Assembly: GCA_036365515.1 (NCBI GenBank)
Contig: CM070873.1
Span: forward strand, 230,267,876 to 230,331,875
DNA length: 64,000 nucleotides
Source: Torymus aiolomorphi
Lineage: Eukaryota > Arthropoda > Insecta > Hymenoptera > Torymidae
Direction of reading: 5' to 3'
Part shown: one piece after another, positions 46,404-57,870 of the stretch
Position numbering within the stretch: the first letter of the stretch is position 1
Layout: every line of letters begins with the position of its first letter
Notes under the pieces: generated by a model
Seen by the model: only the letters and a program-made list of their open reading frames with translations
Told to the model about the DNA's origin: nothing
Database searches by the model: none
Program-made: the position numbers and the translations under genes

Positions 46404-47490
46404 AGGAAACCTTGTTAATGCGGGTACGAGGAATTATTTTTGCGAGAGAGGTAATTGTAGAGCATAGTTGGGACGTAATTACTGTCAAACAATGGCTGCA
46501 TAGTTTCTGTTTAATGATTCTTTTTTATTCTGTTTGCGGCAAGTGTGAAATGTATACTTTATCAAAAATGTTAATCTTATTGCAGTATTCGTTATCAGAA
46601 AGTGATCGATTATTTAATTCATGATAATAAACTTGTACTTGGTGACTTTTACAAATTATCGAAGACGAATAAAATGAAATTAAATTTAAATGAATTAAAA
46701 AATATCGTTCATAATATATTCTGATGCAATGTCCGACTCCAATAATCTAAAGGTGATAAATGGCAGATATTTGCGTATAACCTCATAATAATATTACATT
46801 AATCATATTGCAGAACGTATACACCTTTTATAAAAATGTAAAGGGCTTCAGACCGCGTTTCTCTTGTAAAATGTCTGTTCGTTTTGCTCGAATACTCGCA
46901 AGAGGTTTATAATAATATATAAGATTGTGTAAAATATAAAGCTCGCTGTTCCTTGAGCATTGAATAACTGTTTAATAAATCGTGAGTTTCACACGTCTAA
47001 TTTATGGATATTGTTCTGTTTACGCTATTTTTCGACTTTATGTATTGTGATATCGCCTTTCAGAAGTAAAGAAATCCAGAAAGTACTATTTTGGCGGATA
47101 TCATATACGAAACGTGCCGGCTCTAACTAATAGGAGACTGAGGATGGAAGGCGAAGGTCTAAAGGAAACACACGGGCAGTTCCATTTGATCGATAATATT
47201 AATCGGTCGCAACAATTGTCTTGAAAGTATGTCTTTCAACAACAAACCTAAAATACTTTTTAGAAAATAAAAATAGGTAAAGCTATATCGATACGAGGCT
47301 TCTTGTACCGACATTAAAAAAAAAAAAAAAAAAAAAACCTCGAAGCACCGCCTTATAAAATTTGAGTAATAGGTGTTAATTGGTATAGTATTTATTCAAC
47401 ATTCTACATTTAATTTTAGTATTTTTTATAAAGAGTTGAACATACTTAATATAAGTTTGAAAGTGATGAAATCACGAAAATCTCCACATT
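46404..47490. other. Spacer ending in a 22-A tract
   Basis: AT-rich to about 46850, then less so. About 47080-47230 (ACGTGCCGGCTCTAACTAAT region) is compositionally coding-like but short and interrupted. A run of 22 A at 47316-47337 on the plus strand could be a retrotransposed tail; no parent sequence was recognised. Confidence 0.4.
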
Positions 47491-47494
47491 TTAA

Positions 47495-47697
47495 GGTGAT
47501 GCGATACTGACACTATTACCCAAAATTTGGTTCCCGTTTTTCTCATTCAATTTTTAATTTTAAGAAAAAAACTCTTTGATACGTTGTAGTTCTTTATTAA
47601 ACTTAAAACGTGTCAAAGAGTTTTTTTCAAAAAGTTTAAAATTGAAGGAGAAAGACGGGAACCGATAATTGAGTAATAGCGTGGGTATCACATCACC
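47495..47697 (+). mobile_element. 203-bp TTAA element, copy 1
   Basis: TTAA at 47491-47494 and 47698-47701. Starts GGTGATGCGATACTGACAC, ends GTGGGTATCACATCACC. Internally palindromic around AAACTCTTTGA(T/C)ACGTT. An inverted copy of the same length is at 48237-48439. Confidence 0.9.
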
Positions 47698-47701
47698 TTA
47701 A

Positions 47702-48232
47702 ATGTACGACTAATGGGGGAAATTACTTTTCCCCGGGAACTAGAAATTGGACAAGGAAAAATCCCATTTCATAGCAAGTTTCCAATAAAATTTGCTGGTT
47801 ATTAGTTATAAAATGTTTTGGATTTCCACTAGGGATATTCTATTGGAATTCTGAGAAGATATGTTAATTGCATGGTAATTTTTGTACTTACCCTCGGATG
47901 AAAATCAATTTTTGAGGAAATCTATTCATGCAACCAATCGATGTAACAATTTTAAAGATGTTAAAGCATGAATAATATACTGTAGCTTAATTAAGTACTG
48001 TATGATGGTTCAAAGCCCTAATACTAAAAGTGTGATTTTAATAGCTATTCCATTTAGCAAAATAAGACAACAAAATAGTATTATTATTTACGTTGCAATA
48101 TGCATTCATAATAAAAATTATAATAGTTTTGGTTACCATAATATTTTTCTTGCAGTATTTAAACTTTTTAATGAAAAGTGATGTAGTATATCGAGTGTCC
48201 AACATTTAAATCAAAATAACACGATAAAGTTA
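47702..48232. other. AT-rich spacer between inverted element copies
   Basis: No gene recognised. ATCCCATTTCATA, AAGTTTCCAAT and AGTTATAAAATGTTTTGGAT near 47760-47825 recur near 48815-48875, so this spacer contains a short direct repeat with the DNA beyond copy 2. Confidence 0.5.
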
Positions 48233-48236
48233 TTAA

Positions 48237-48439
48237 GGTGATGTGATACCCACGCTATTACTCAATTATCGGTTCCCGTTTTTCTCCTTCAATTTTAAAC
48301 TTTTTGAAAAAAACTCTTTGACACGTTTTAAGTTTAATAAAGAACTACAACGTATCAAAGAGTTTTTTTCTTAAAATTAAAAATTGAATGAGAAAAACGG
48401 GAACCAAATTTTGGGTAATAGTGTCAGTATCGCATCACC
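48237..48439 (-). mobile_element. 203-bp TTAA element, copy 2 (inverted)
   Basis: Reverse complement of 47495-47697 with only a few differences, flanked by TTAA at 48233-48236 and 48440-48443. Confidence 0.9.
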
Positions 48440-48443
48440 TTAA

Positions 48444-49010
48444 TAGATTGGGAATACAATGGTATAAGCTCACGTTTTAAGTTTACTTACAGACTTGGCG
48501 TTAATTTGGATGGCATTCAACTATAACTGATACCTTACTGAAATGTAAACAATATATCCAGATAGAAAAAACATTTTCGGCAGTTCTTTCGTAGATATTA
48601 CCTAGAATGGATTTATGGCCATTAGATTATATTTCTCTCACTCCTCATCGTAATAATGTCTTCTTACTAGCCATTTTCTGACTATAAAGAAACTGATTAG
48701 CTTTGATACCTTTCAAATACTCAAGAACAAACTTGCGCTAGTCTTGGAAAAACTCAATCTATTTTTCAATCAATGAAATGATTCGATAATATCTATAGAG
48801 CTGGACAAGGGAAATTCCCATTTCATAAGTTTCCAATATAAGTAGCCAGTTATTAGTTATAAAATGTTTTGGATTTGCTTCGGGGCAGCCGTTCTCTTTA
48901 GTTTTTTTCATCATCAATAAGATTTCATTAATTAAAATATACATTTCAATTAAAACATAAGGCTTTTATTACGACTGACCATAAAATTCCAATATCACTA
49001 TAAACTTTGG
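48444..49010. other. AT-rich spacer
   Basis: About 48800-48890 is a direct repeat of about 47750-47830. No gene recognised. Confidence 0.45.
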
Positions 49011-50060
49011 GCGATGCATACGTCAGCCCCGTAAAGACATAGCTATATTTATTACCATACCGTACTCTCGATATCCCACATCCACCCCATCCTCCAGTTT
49101 TTATTACACACTCTAGATCCCGTCGCGATTAATCCCACCGCCAAGAAAAAAAAAACCCAAGTCATTCCTCTCCGTCCACTCTACACCGATGACCTGTACC
49201 ACAAACAAAAAAACTTTCCGAGGCCACCCGAGAGGCCACCCATCCAGCCTCTTCCTCCTCCTAATTTGGAAAACGCAGCCTGATCCCGCTGCTTATACAC
49301 ACAAACCCAACCTCTTCGCGCCCACTGTGTCTTACTTATAAACATTCCGCACAGCGCACGAATTGCGATCTCACGCGCCGATACGCGCGCATACCGCGCG
49401 TGTCGCTCACGCTTCGCGGGTCCGTCGAGTGCGTAACCCTAACGCGAGAATGCGTTTAGAATCCGCGCGCGACGGGGGGCACCTGCACAGCTCCCGCGGC
49501 GGGCGTATTGATCAAGAATAAAGAGACCACGCAGTATCCTTTTGCCTCCATCTTGCGTCCGCAGTCTTTCTCGTTCCGCGCGTCCGTCTTCGAGCAGCTA
49601 CACGATTATTCCCATTGCAGAGCAGTGTATATAGCGCGAGCGCGTCCAATTCTCGCTATGAAATTTTTGGCGCGCATGCATGCCAGCCGGAATACGCACA
49701 TTCTCCCGCGCTCTTTCGCTCTTCTTATTTATCGTGCGGTGCAGATGCGAAATTGGATGCGACGAGGCGTCGTCCTGCGTGGGAGAGGCTGTTGCGGGAA
49801 TTTTCATAATAATGGGCTTTCGCGCTATTTTCAAGCTTCCGCCGAGCTTTATTCTTTGTTCGTGCGTCCGCTGGATGATGCGCCGGCTGGCGCGGGATTG
49901 CGGAGGGAGAGTTTGGGGGTGGAAGTTGCTCGCGAAGTGTGCGGGGCGGGGGGATGATGCGCGGGACGTCGATGTTGGTTTATAAATTTACACGCGTGCG
50001 TGATTCATCACTCGTGGATTGGATTTGAACTTTGTTGTGGCGTCACGGGGTTCTATATTT
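49011..50060. other. CpG-retaining island
   Basis: CpG-rich from about 49310 to 50000. The longest frame, 49508-49957 plus (149 codons), overlaps comparable frames in the other phases and has no recognisable domain or splice context, so I leave it uncalled. Confidence 0.4.
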
Positions 50061-51129
50061 ATTGGTTGACGTCATGGGGATCGTGCAAATATAAAGTTGA
50101 ACGTGAAAAATTGTACCAGAATCATGATCAAATGTTGGAAAAATGTTGGATTGGATAACATATTGATAAGATAATGCTAATTTCCATAAGAGCATGTTAT
50201 TACATCTATGATTAAAGGGTTAGGTGAAATTCCACCGTTCCTGGTATTCCAAAATATTTTGGTAGTAGTTCAGGCATGCAAAATGATGACCCCTCATGGT
50301 ATTTTTAGCTCCCCCTCCTTCTCCCCTCTCTCCCTACCACCTAAAAACTGAGTTTTTTATAAATAATTTGTTTAGCAAAATAATTGCTTTGGAAAAATAA
50401 AAAAAAAAATACGAGCGTTTTCTACATAAAATACACATCTTCTCCAATTTTGTCATGATTTTAGAACCTCAAAAAGTGACCTAAAAAATTAAAAAAAAAG
50501 TAACTGCCTTAAAAGATCTATTAATAATTACTGAGACTTCGTATTTATATGTAACTCACGAAATCTTTTAAGATTCTAATACGAAATACCTTATGATTCC
50601 TCTATCTTTTTTTTAATTCTTTCGGTACCATGGAGTACTATCGGAATTTTAAGATACTAAAAAACCTAATTTTTTCAAAAAATCAATAAATATTTGAGAT
50701 AATGCAGTATACAATGTTAAGTACCAATAATTAAGCTTCTTCATAGTTAAAAAATGCTTAAAAAATTGAGAAGAATATGCTTTTTTGTATTTTATTATTC
50801 GATAATATTCTATAATATACCGTTGTTATTTTCCATGGAATAGCCGAAAAATATTGGCAATAAGTGTTATGAAGATTTTTTGTGTATTTTTTCCGTAAAA
50901 TACGATGATGCTATTCGTATTATGGTAACTGCCTTTGGTAAGGCGACAGAGGCCAAAAATAGCTAAAAATAGCTTTTGTGCACGAATGAACGTGTACGAG
51001 TTATTTATATTGTTAGAGTTTGTCAACGAGAAGAAATAAACGGGAAAATTAGACTTCAAGAGTCTATGCAATCAACTCTACTCGCAAGTAAAAGTTGATT
51101 ACCGAAAAAGGTGTGAACGTAAAATGCGT

Positions 51130-51365
51130 TCAAATAAAATAGGCAAAGTATAAAGTGTCTTATTCGCAAATAAGACAACAAAGTATAGGCAATGTAACTG
51201 TAGGCAATAAATGTAGGCAAAGTATCGGCAATAAGGCAAAGTATAGGTAAAATCGATAAGGGCAAAGTAATAAATAAAGTAAAGGCAATAATATGTCTTA
51301 GTCGCAACTAAGACAAGTGTAGGCAAATGTACGCAACAAGCATAGGCAAAAGTATAGGGGAAAAG
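51130..51365. repeat. Irregular TAGGCAAAGTA repeat with two hairpins
   Basis: TAGGCAA(A/T) recurs more than ten times at spacings of about 11-25 bp. Two 20-nt hairpins, GTCTTATTCGCAAATAAGAC (51157-51176) and GTCTTAGTCGCAACTAAGAC (51295-51314), are embedded in it and differ only by a compensated base pair. Confidence 0.8.
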
Positions 51366-51538
51366 TAAGAAGGCATGTGCATAAAGCACCTGAATAGTGG
51401 CTGCCGCAGACCTCTATATGTATACTCATTGAAGTATTTTTCATTGAAGGTTGCTCGTCGGTGCTTGCCATCTGGCGGACACTTCGGGTACTTCAATCCC
51501 GAACAGCTTTAAAAAGCGGTTTTTTGCATTTTTAGGTA

Positions 51539-52260
51539 CACGGAAAAAAATTTGGAAGCCTGGGATGTCGGAGGTATGGAATTAACAGAAATCCAAAAAA
51601 TACCGTATCTGTATGCGTCCAAAATTGAATGTAGTCACTTCCAAATTGAATTGCGTGGACTCCAACAATTTCGGTTGTGTACGGATCTCAAAATGGGATT
51701 ATGTGTATGCCATGTTGGAATGGCGGGGACTGCGAGACTTTCGGTACCGTCGGAATCCGCCCGATGGAGTCCCCAGGCCCCCATTCTTGGTATCTCGGCG
51801 GGTCGACTATACATTCGGACGTATTTCACGCGCGCCGCTTCATAAATATACTAATATAATATATATATATAAACGGTTCAAAACGTGTGTGCTATATTAT
51901 ACTATAATAATACTTTGATATATAATGATGAAACGCATATATATAAAAATGAGAAAAACGCGCGCAAATGCGGACCGTTCCCCTTCTCTCAACGCTGTCG
52001 CGCCACGATACCAGAGATGGGGGCCTCAGACGTCCAAAGTGGAATCGCTACAATACCGAAAATCTCGGAGTCTGGGGCTGACCGAATTGGAGTTCAGAAC
52101 ATACGTTTTTGAATCGTGAAGACTCCGAAGATATTGGATTCTTACAGGTTCAACTTTGGATGCGCCTTAATTCCAAATTCGTCATAAATTAAGACAATCG
52201 ATGGTATTGCACGGAGTCCATATATACCGGTGGTCTGGAGATCCTAAATTTTTTTCCGTG
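51539..52260. mobile_element. TIR element with CACGGAAAAAAATTT ends
   Basis: Starts CACGGAAAAAAATTT and ends AAATTTTTTTCCGTG, an exact 15-bp inverted repeat, with TA outside each end (51537-51538, 52261-52262). 722 bp, nested in the 50221-52659 element. Several subterminal sequences are inverted copies (for example GTCCAAAATTGAATGTAGTC near 51618, related to the complement of TTCAACTTTGGATGCGCC near 52149). The interior has moderately GC-rich overlapping frames with no known domain. Confidence 0.85.
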
Positions 52261-52659
52261 TATAGCTCACCACTCGAAAAAATCTGAAAATATCAGGCAC
52301 ATAAAGAGTACAAATATTCATTTTTCCACAAAATTTTACGTCTATATCTCAATATGGCTCAATTGTAAAGCCATTTTAATTTTTTTTTCATTTTTTATGT
52401 CACTTTTTGAGGTTCTAAAATCATGAAAAAATTTGAAAAGATGTGTATTTTTATGTAGAATACGCTCGTGTTTTTTTCGGATTTTTTCAAAGCAATTATC
52501 TTGCTAAACAAATTATTTATGAAAAAATCAGTTTTTAGGTGGTGGGGAGAGAGGGGAGAAGGGGGGGGGAGCTAAAAATACCGTGAGGAGTCATCATTTT
52601 GCATGCCTGAACTGCTACCAAAATATTTTGGAATTCCAGGAACGGTGGCATTTCACCTA

Positions 52660-53210
52660 TGTAAATGGGGGTACTCTTCATTCGTAAGTCAGGGTGGATT
52701 GGTAAACGTCTTTTTTTCTCACAAATGCATTTCCAAAATACATTATAAATTTTTCTTGTCATTTATTTACTCATAAAGAATAAAAAATCAAACTCATAAT
52801 AGCCCCTATAAAAAAACCTTGTCTCCCTAGTGCTCCCCTTTTGCTATACTTAATTGTCATTAACAGCTTTACAAAACCTATAAATTCTATAAATTTGCGC
52901 CCAACCGATCGTAAAATATCTCTCACCTGACAATTTTTCTTAATTAAGCGTAAACCCCACTTTGAAAGCGCTCGATGTAAATACGATAATGCCGCGAGAA
53001 TTGCAAAAACCGCGCAGTGTTCAATAAAGTTCTGGGAGCCCAGACCCGTCCATCGGCTCGCCGCTTAATTAATAAACGAAAAATAATTTTCGTTTCGAGC
53101 TCCCTCATTCTCCCGAGCAATCTCCGTCTTTACGACGCCTTCAATTCCCACAAAAATATCATCATCCTACCCGTAAACTTACGAACCGGGCACACGCAGC
53201 GCCACGGGCG
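52660..53210. other. AT-rich spacer
   Basis: No gene recognised. Confidence 0.5.
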
Positions 53211-54560
53211 TAATTAACCGGAGCCTTGGACCGTGATGCGCCGCGAAAAAAAAAGACGCTCCGGTCGTTCGCGTGCGAAATTATCTGCTGCAGCAGCACA
53301 CGGCAGAACCGCGCGTGGTGTGTACATTATCTGCGTATTCAGACTCTCTCGCACGTTGCGTCTCGTTCTCTCGTTAATTCGCTTTGTCTAGAAGCATATA
53401 CTAAACAAAAAAATCGGGCACCCATTTCAAAGAATGAATAGCTTCTTCTACACTTGCATTCGGAGCGCTCCCGCGCTCCTTGATATACATATACATACAC
53501 GGAGCGCTCATTTTAGCTACGGCAGCATAAAGTTACTTCGTGCTAATACATCATACTATTCGCTGCCACAGAAGTAAACAATGCGTGCATGGAGAGTAAC
53601 GCCACCATACCAGTGTAGCTTGGAAACTGTCGAGCGTCAATAGCAAGAGGTTCATACCACGGTGGTATGAGATTCTTACAATCGAGGAGTTTCGTTTGGC
53701 ACCGTTGCACGAATTCCATACTCTCGTGGTATAAACTTTCTGCTTTCGGCGCATGGGGGTATCTCCTCCTACGGTAGCCTGCTCTACTATGCTAGTCAAG
53801 TATAACAAAAATTGATGCTTCTATAGCACGAGATCCCGTACTATCATAGTTAAATTGAGCTCTCCGTGTAGCAGCAGCGAAACGTCGATGCTCGCATGCG
53901 CGTGACCTTGACGAGCCGTTGCACCGCCGCCGCAGCGACGAGCGGTCGCTGTACGAGTGACTCTCTAACCCGATCGCGTGGGCGTTCCCGCGGCTACTAT
54001 ATACTACCGCGCGCACGCTCACGCACACTCTCTCCCATTCATTGTATAACAATGCAGTGGCCCCACGCGCGGATTCCTCTTATCTCCCTCCTCTCTCTGT
54101 ATCGCCGCCTTTTCCGCGTTGCTCATGCGGTGCGTGAGGGACCGAGGGGTCGGATGTCCCGGTGACGACGTCACCGGGTGAGAGAGAAAGAAAGAAAGAA
54201 AGAAGATAACGCCCTTGCTCCAAAAGCAGCCTCGCGCAATGTCACACGGTATCGAAAATAATATAATGCGCGCACAAGCCGGGCCTACATGTGTACGTCG
54301 ACTGATGCCAAAATTTATTATATCGCCGGGAAAGCGAAAGTGTCACCGAGGCCGCGGGTGTATTATAATTGTCATCTGGCGGTGGCTGTGTATGTGTGTG
54401 TGTGTGTGTTTGACGCGCAGTAGCGTCGGCCGAAGTCGGAGCTAAATAGAGTATTTGGAGGGGGAGAGAGGAAGTCGTTGTAGCTTTCTTGGGATGAATT
54501 GCTTTCGAATGACACGATACCGCGGCGTATATGCACGAGACGCAGCTATACGCGTTTTTC
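53211..54560. other. CpG-retaining island
   Basis: CpG-rich, interrupted by the element at 53498-53868. Contains an AAGA run (54188-54203), a TGTG run (54391-54408) and a CACCGGGACATCC/ACGTCACCGGG region near 54150-54180. No exon recognised. Confidence 0.45.
53498..53868. mobile_element. TIR element with CACGGAG(C/A)GCTCA ends
   Basis: Starts CACGGAGCGCTCATTTT, right end reverse-complements to CACGGAGAGCTCAATTT. TA outside both ends (53496-53497, 53869-53870). The interior has the palindrome CATACCACGGTGGTATG near 53654-53670 and a related CTCGTGGTAT near 53723. Non-coding as far as visible. Confidence 0.8.
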
Positions 54561-54562
54561 TA

Positions 54563-55667
54563 CACTGACAGAAAAACCCGGGGAAAAATTCCTATGTTGC
54601 TCTTGGAAGTTGCCCACAACTGCTTAAAATCGAAAAATTTACTATCTTTTATATGAAAAAGTCCAATGTCACAAGTAAAACTTCCTATGCCAGCATAGTA
54701 AAAATTAACACGTGGCTAATGGAACTTTATCTTTTGTACATTTTCCCAGGCTAGCATGGTAAAAATTGAGAGAGTTTTAGAATAAGAATTCACACGTTCA
54801 ATCGTAAACAGCCCGCGAGTGCACGAAAAGTTGACCTCTTCAATGTCAAAATAGGAAAGATTCAGACAGATACATGTCAACAAACTCAATCCACCTTGGC
54901 AACATCGAGACAAAACACAAACGCTAAACGCAACAACTGAATATGTGCCGTTCTAATCCAATATACTTGTTTTTATTTATTTTTTTTTTATTTTTTATGA
55001 TGAGACAATTTTTAAAATAATTGTTTATTTGTAATATTTTTAAGGAAGGTTGTGAAAAACTATTATATCGAAAATACAAATTCATTAATAAATAAATGAG
55101 CTTGTTTAATTTAAGGTATTGGTAATATTTATAAAATGTTAAACAATATTCTTAATATATAACATTTGTAATAAATTACGCTAAAATAGAGAATAGTATT
55201 ATTCGAGTTAAAGCATAATTTGTTATAAAATTAGCGCGCATATCTTACGTTTGGGGATATACAAGTTCCAAAATTTTGTAGGACATATGTCTTTATAGGT
55301 AAGTGGTTAGCGCTCCCGACTACCGTGCCAAGGGTTCCAGGTTCGAGTCTCGATGTCGTCAAAAATTTTTAATTTATTTAATAAATTTTCTTTAATCATG
55401 TTTAATTCAAAAATAACTTCTGTATTGTCTAAATATAATAATTATGTGTCTGATACTCGCTCCTCCCCCACTCCTAAAAAAAAAGGTGAAATAATTTTTT
55501 TCGCTCTTTAAAATCAGTTATGAAAAAATTCCCATGTTAGACTTGGAATTTTTCCTACGTGTATTGCAAATTCTGCTAAAAATCCTACATATGGTCGAGT
55601 TACGATTCCAACATGGTAATTTTTACACGACAACATAAGAATTTTTACCAGATTTTTTCTGTCAGTG
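54563..55667. mobile_element. TIR element with CACTGACAGAAAAA ends
   Basis: Starts CACTGACAGAAAAA and ends TTTTTCTGTCAGTG, with TA on both sides (54561-54562, 55668-55669). Subterminal blocks built on TTCC(T/C)ATGTT and AACATGGTAA/CATAGTAAAAATT recur in both arms. The middle is AT-rich and contains the tRNA-like sequence at 55282-55361. Confidence 0.8.
55282..55361 (+). other. tRNA-like sequence, possible SINE head or tRNA pseudogene
   Basis: Contains an A-box-like TAAGTGGTTAGCGCTC and a B-box-like GGTTCGAGTCT about 45 bp apart, with an anticodon-arm-like segment between. The acceptor and T stems pair poorly (for example CCAGG against CTCGA), so a functional tRNA is unlikely. It is followed by AAAAATTTTT. 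Short interspersed elements often start this way. No SINE body or tail could be delimited. Confidence 0.4.
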
Positions 55668-55669
55668 TA

Positions 55670-56750
55670 TTTTGAGAGTTCGCACTCATCCAAGAAAACT
55701 ATATTATACGCGTCCCAGAGGTTCGCGATGTATGTGCGCGCTGCTGCAGTGTGCGTTGTACGTCGTTTTGCAACTAAATATACATTTCAGCCTGTATTTT
55801 TAGAGAATTTCCTTCGACGCTTCGGGGAAAATTGTGAATAATGTATTGCCTGCCCGCCGTTTAAAGTGTAGTAGCGGAATTCTTTGCTGTTTGCGCGTAG
55901 TTCCTTTTTCAACGTTGAATTATGGGTTTAAGCGAAGCGAGTAATATATGTAATGAATTGGTGAACGTAAATTGACAACTTTTATCAATCGATCTATAAA
56001 AAACCGTATATTGGTTATTTTAAGCCCTTATGGCAATTTTTAGTCAAACGAAAGTAGAAGTTGTACTGTAAAATGTGAAGAAATCTAACAACTTGTTGAG
56101 TTACGAACTGGAAGGAGTACGAGGAAAACGTGCGTGTCACGTTTTTAATCTGTGTTGACACTTTAAAACGTCTTGCAATATAATGAATGTTTAACACGAG
56201 ATTCTTTCGTTAACTTCGAAAGTAGAAACACGCGGGTATGGATTTTCGGTATAGTTTCTAAACAATATTTATTACCTTAACGAGACGAGAAAAGTACTAT
56301 AATTAAAATAATAAATCAAGTCCATTTGATATCAAATGACCGTTTAATTACGTCTTTGTCATTTCTCGACTTTAAGATTAATTAACTATAATATAATTGT
56401 AACTGACATATATGTAGAAACGAGAAAGTACATAATATATAAAGATTATTTTGAGAAACAGAACATTGATACTGCATTTATTGAACAGGTATAATAAACA
56501 GTAATAGCCAGTTTGATTGACACTGCATACATTCATTCTATACACAACGACAATAAATGTTTAACTTATCTCCGACATGAATGTTCATAAATAATAACTT
56601 TCCCAAGTACTCGTAATCTATTAAAAATATATACACACGCACGTAATATTCAAATCAAAATAAAGAAAAACGCATTAAAGTGCAGTTGCGCAACAAATCA
56701 TTTTAAAACTCTTCAACCCAGAGAATTCAGCACAGCACTGAGGAGCCTCA
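55670..56750. other. AT-rich spacer
   Basis: Slightly GC-richer to about 55900, then AT-rich. No gene recognised. Confidence 0.5.
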
Positions 56751-57187
56751 TAAAGATCGTTATGGCACTTCATCGTCGGCATCCTACCATATGGAAAAAA
56801 GAAAAAGAAATCTGCCTCAAATTAAGACGAAAGGGGCGCGCACCAGAGAGAGAGAGAGAGGGGGGGGCAGAGAGTGGCGAAAGAAATATAATTCAGATCT
56901 CACTTGAAGGGGTCGCGTGCGCGAGAATTAAGGAAGCCTCTCGAGGTGTTTGTTATTCGATGTAACGAGCGTATACACGCGGCCGCGCGTGGATGAGCGA
57001 AGGCAGTCATTACGGCGCGGTGCAAAATAAAGCAATAGCCTCTTTCTCTCTCCCGCTCCCCCTTTCCCCGCAAGAGAAAGCAAATTATCGAAAATAATTA
57101 GTGAGCTCTCTCTCTCGCCCACTCTCCCTCTTGTCGTGCGAAAATGAATCCTATACATCGCGTTCTACGTTCCTGGTCTATGGTGGC

Positions 57188-57269
57188 ACAGCAGCAGCAG
57201 CAGCAGCAGCCGAAGCAGCAGTTTGCGCTGCCACGTGTGGGTCGCTGCTGCTGCTGCTGCTGCTGCTGC
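57188..57269. repeat. Opposed (CAG)n and (CTG)n tracts
   Basis: CAG repeat 57188-57210 and CTG repeat 57244-57269, separated by 33 bp. They can pair as a stem of about 23 bp with A-A/T-T-free CAG:CTG pairing, and are flanked by GGCA/TGCC. Confidence 0.85.
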
Positions 57270-57403
57270 CGTTGAAATAAATTGGATGCGGTCGGTGCAT
57301 GTCTCGAGGTCAGTCAGTTCTCCTCCCTCCCCCCCCCCCCTCCTTCTCTTTCTCACAGTCGAAAAACAAGCGGCGAATCTACTCGCGCCGGAAGACGATG
57401 GAG

Positions 57404-57441
<38 letters not shown>

Positions 57442-57601
57442 TTGCTCCGGCTGGACTCTCTTTCTCAGGAGAGTTCGCCCGCACGCGAGAAATAGAGAGA
57501 GAGTGGGGCTCAAGGCGAAGGTACAAGATCGGCCCCCGGGAGCGGTATATCGATGCGCTGCGCTCGGATTCGCGCAAACCCGCCGTGGGCCGGTGGTTCT
57601 C

Positions 57602-57610
57602 AACTCTCTC

Positions 57611-57655
<45 letters not shown>
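57602..57655. repeat. Interrupted (CT)n microsatellite
   Basis: CT repeat of about 54 bp with GTC and TTT interruptions. Confidence 0.9.
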
Positions 57656-57656
<1 letters not shown>

Positions 57657-57870
57657 GTGGTATAAGTGATGTATAAGCGTCTCGTAGTGCAGCTGTTGCG
57701 GTTGCTGGCTTAGATGAGGGAGTTAGAGAGGAAGAGAGGGAGGGAGAGAAAGAAAGATGTTTCGAACGATTTGGACGGCGCGTGTAGGATGCGCGTCGAG
57801 GTCGTGCGAATTTTCGGAAGAATTTGCTGCGGTTGATTGCAGTTCTGGAGGAGAGGCTTTTTCTTGGTGG

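Larger units (their letters stand above)
50221..52659. mobile_element. 2.4-kb element with ~300-bp terminal inverted repeats
   Basis: The left arm from GGTGAAATTCCACCGTTCC (50223) to about 50500 and the right arm ending at 52657 are about 300-bp reverse complements with small differences, sharing AAAATATTTTGGTAG and CAGGCATGCAAAATGATGAC. TA flanks both ends (50221-50222, 52658-52659). The interior has an irregular repeat (51130-51365) and a nested element (51539-52260). No transposase frame is recognisable; the longest is 101 codons. Long TIRs with no coding capacity suggest a deletion derivative. Confidence 0.8.
56751..57870. other. CpG-retaining island with GA, CT and triplet repeats
   Basis: GC-richer with GA runs (56847-56861, 57408-57436), a CT array (57602-57655), a C-run (57329-57339) and opposed CAG/CTG tracts (57188-57269). 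Open frames are Ser/Leu or Arg/Glu repeats. Confidence 0.45.

Noticed and set aside
47080..47337. Processed retrocopy ending in 22 A
   Set aside because: A poly(A) run is present, but no open frame, known RNA or target duplication could be recognised upstream.
49508..49957. 149-codon plus-strand open frame in a CpG block
   Set aside because: Overlaps open frames in both other phases and on the opposite strand. Composition explains it; no motif or splice context was seen.
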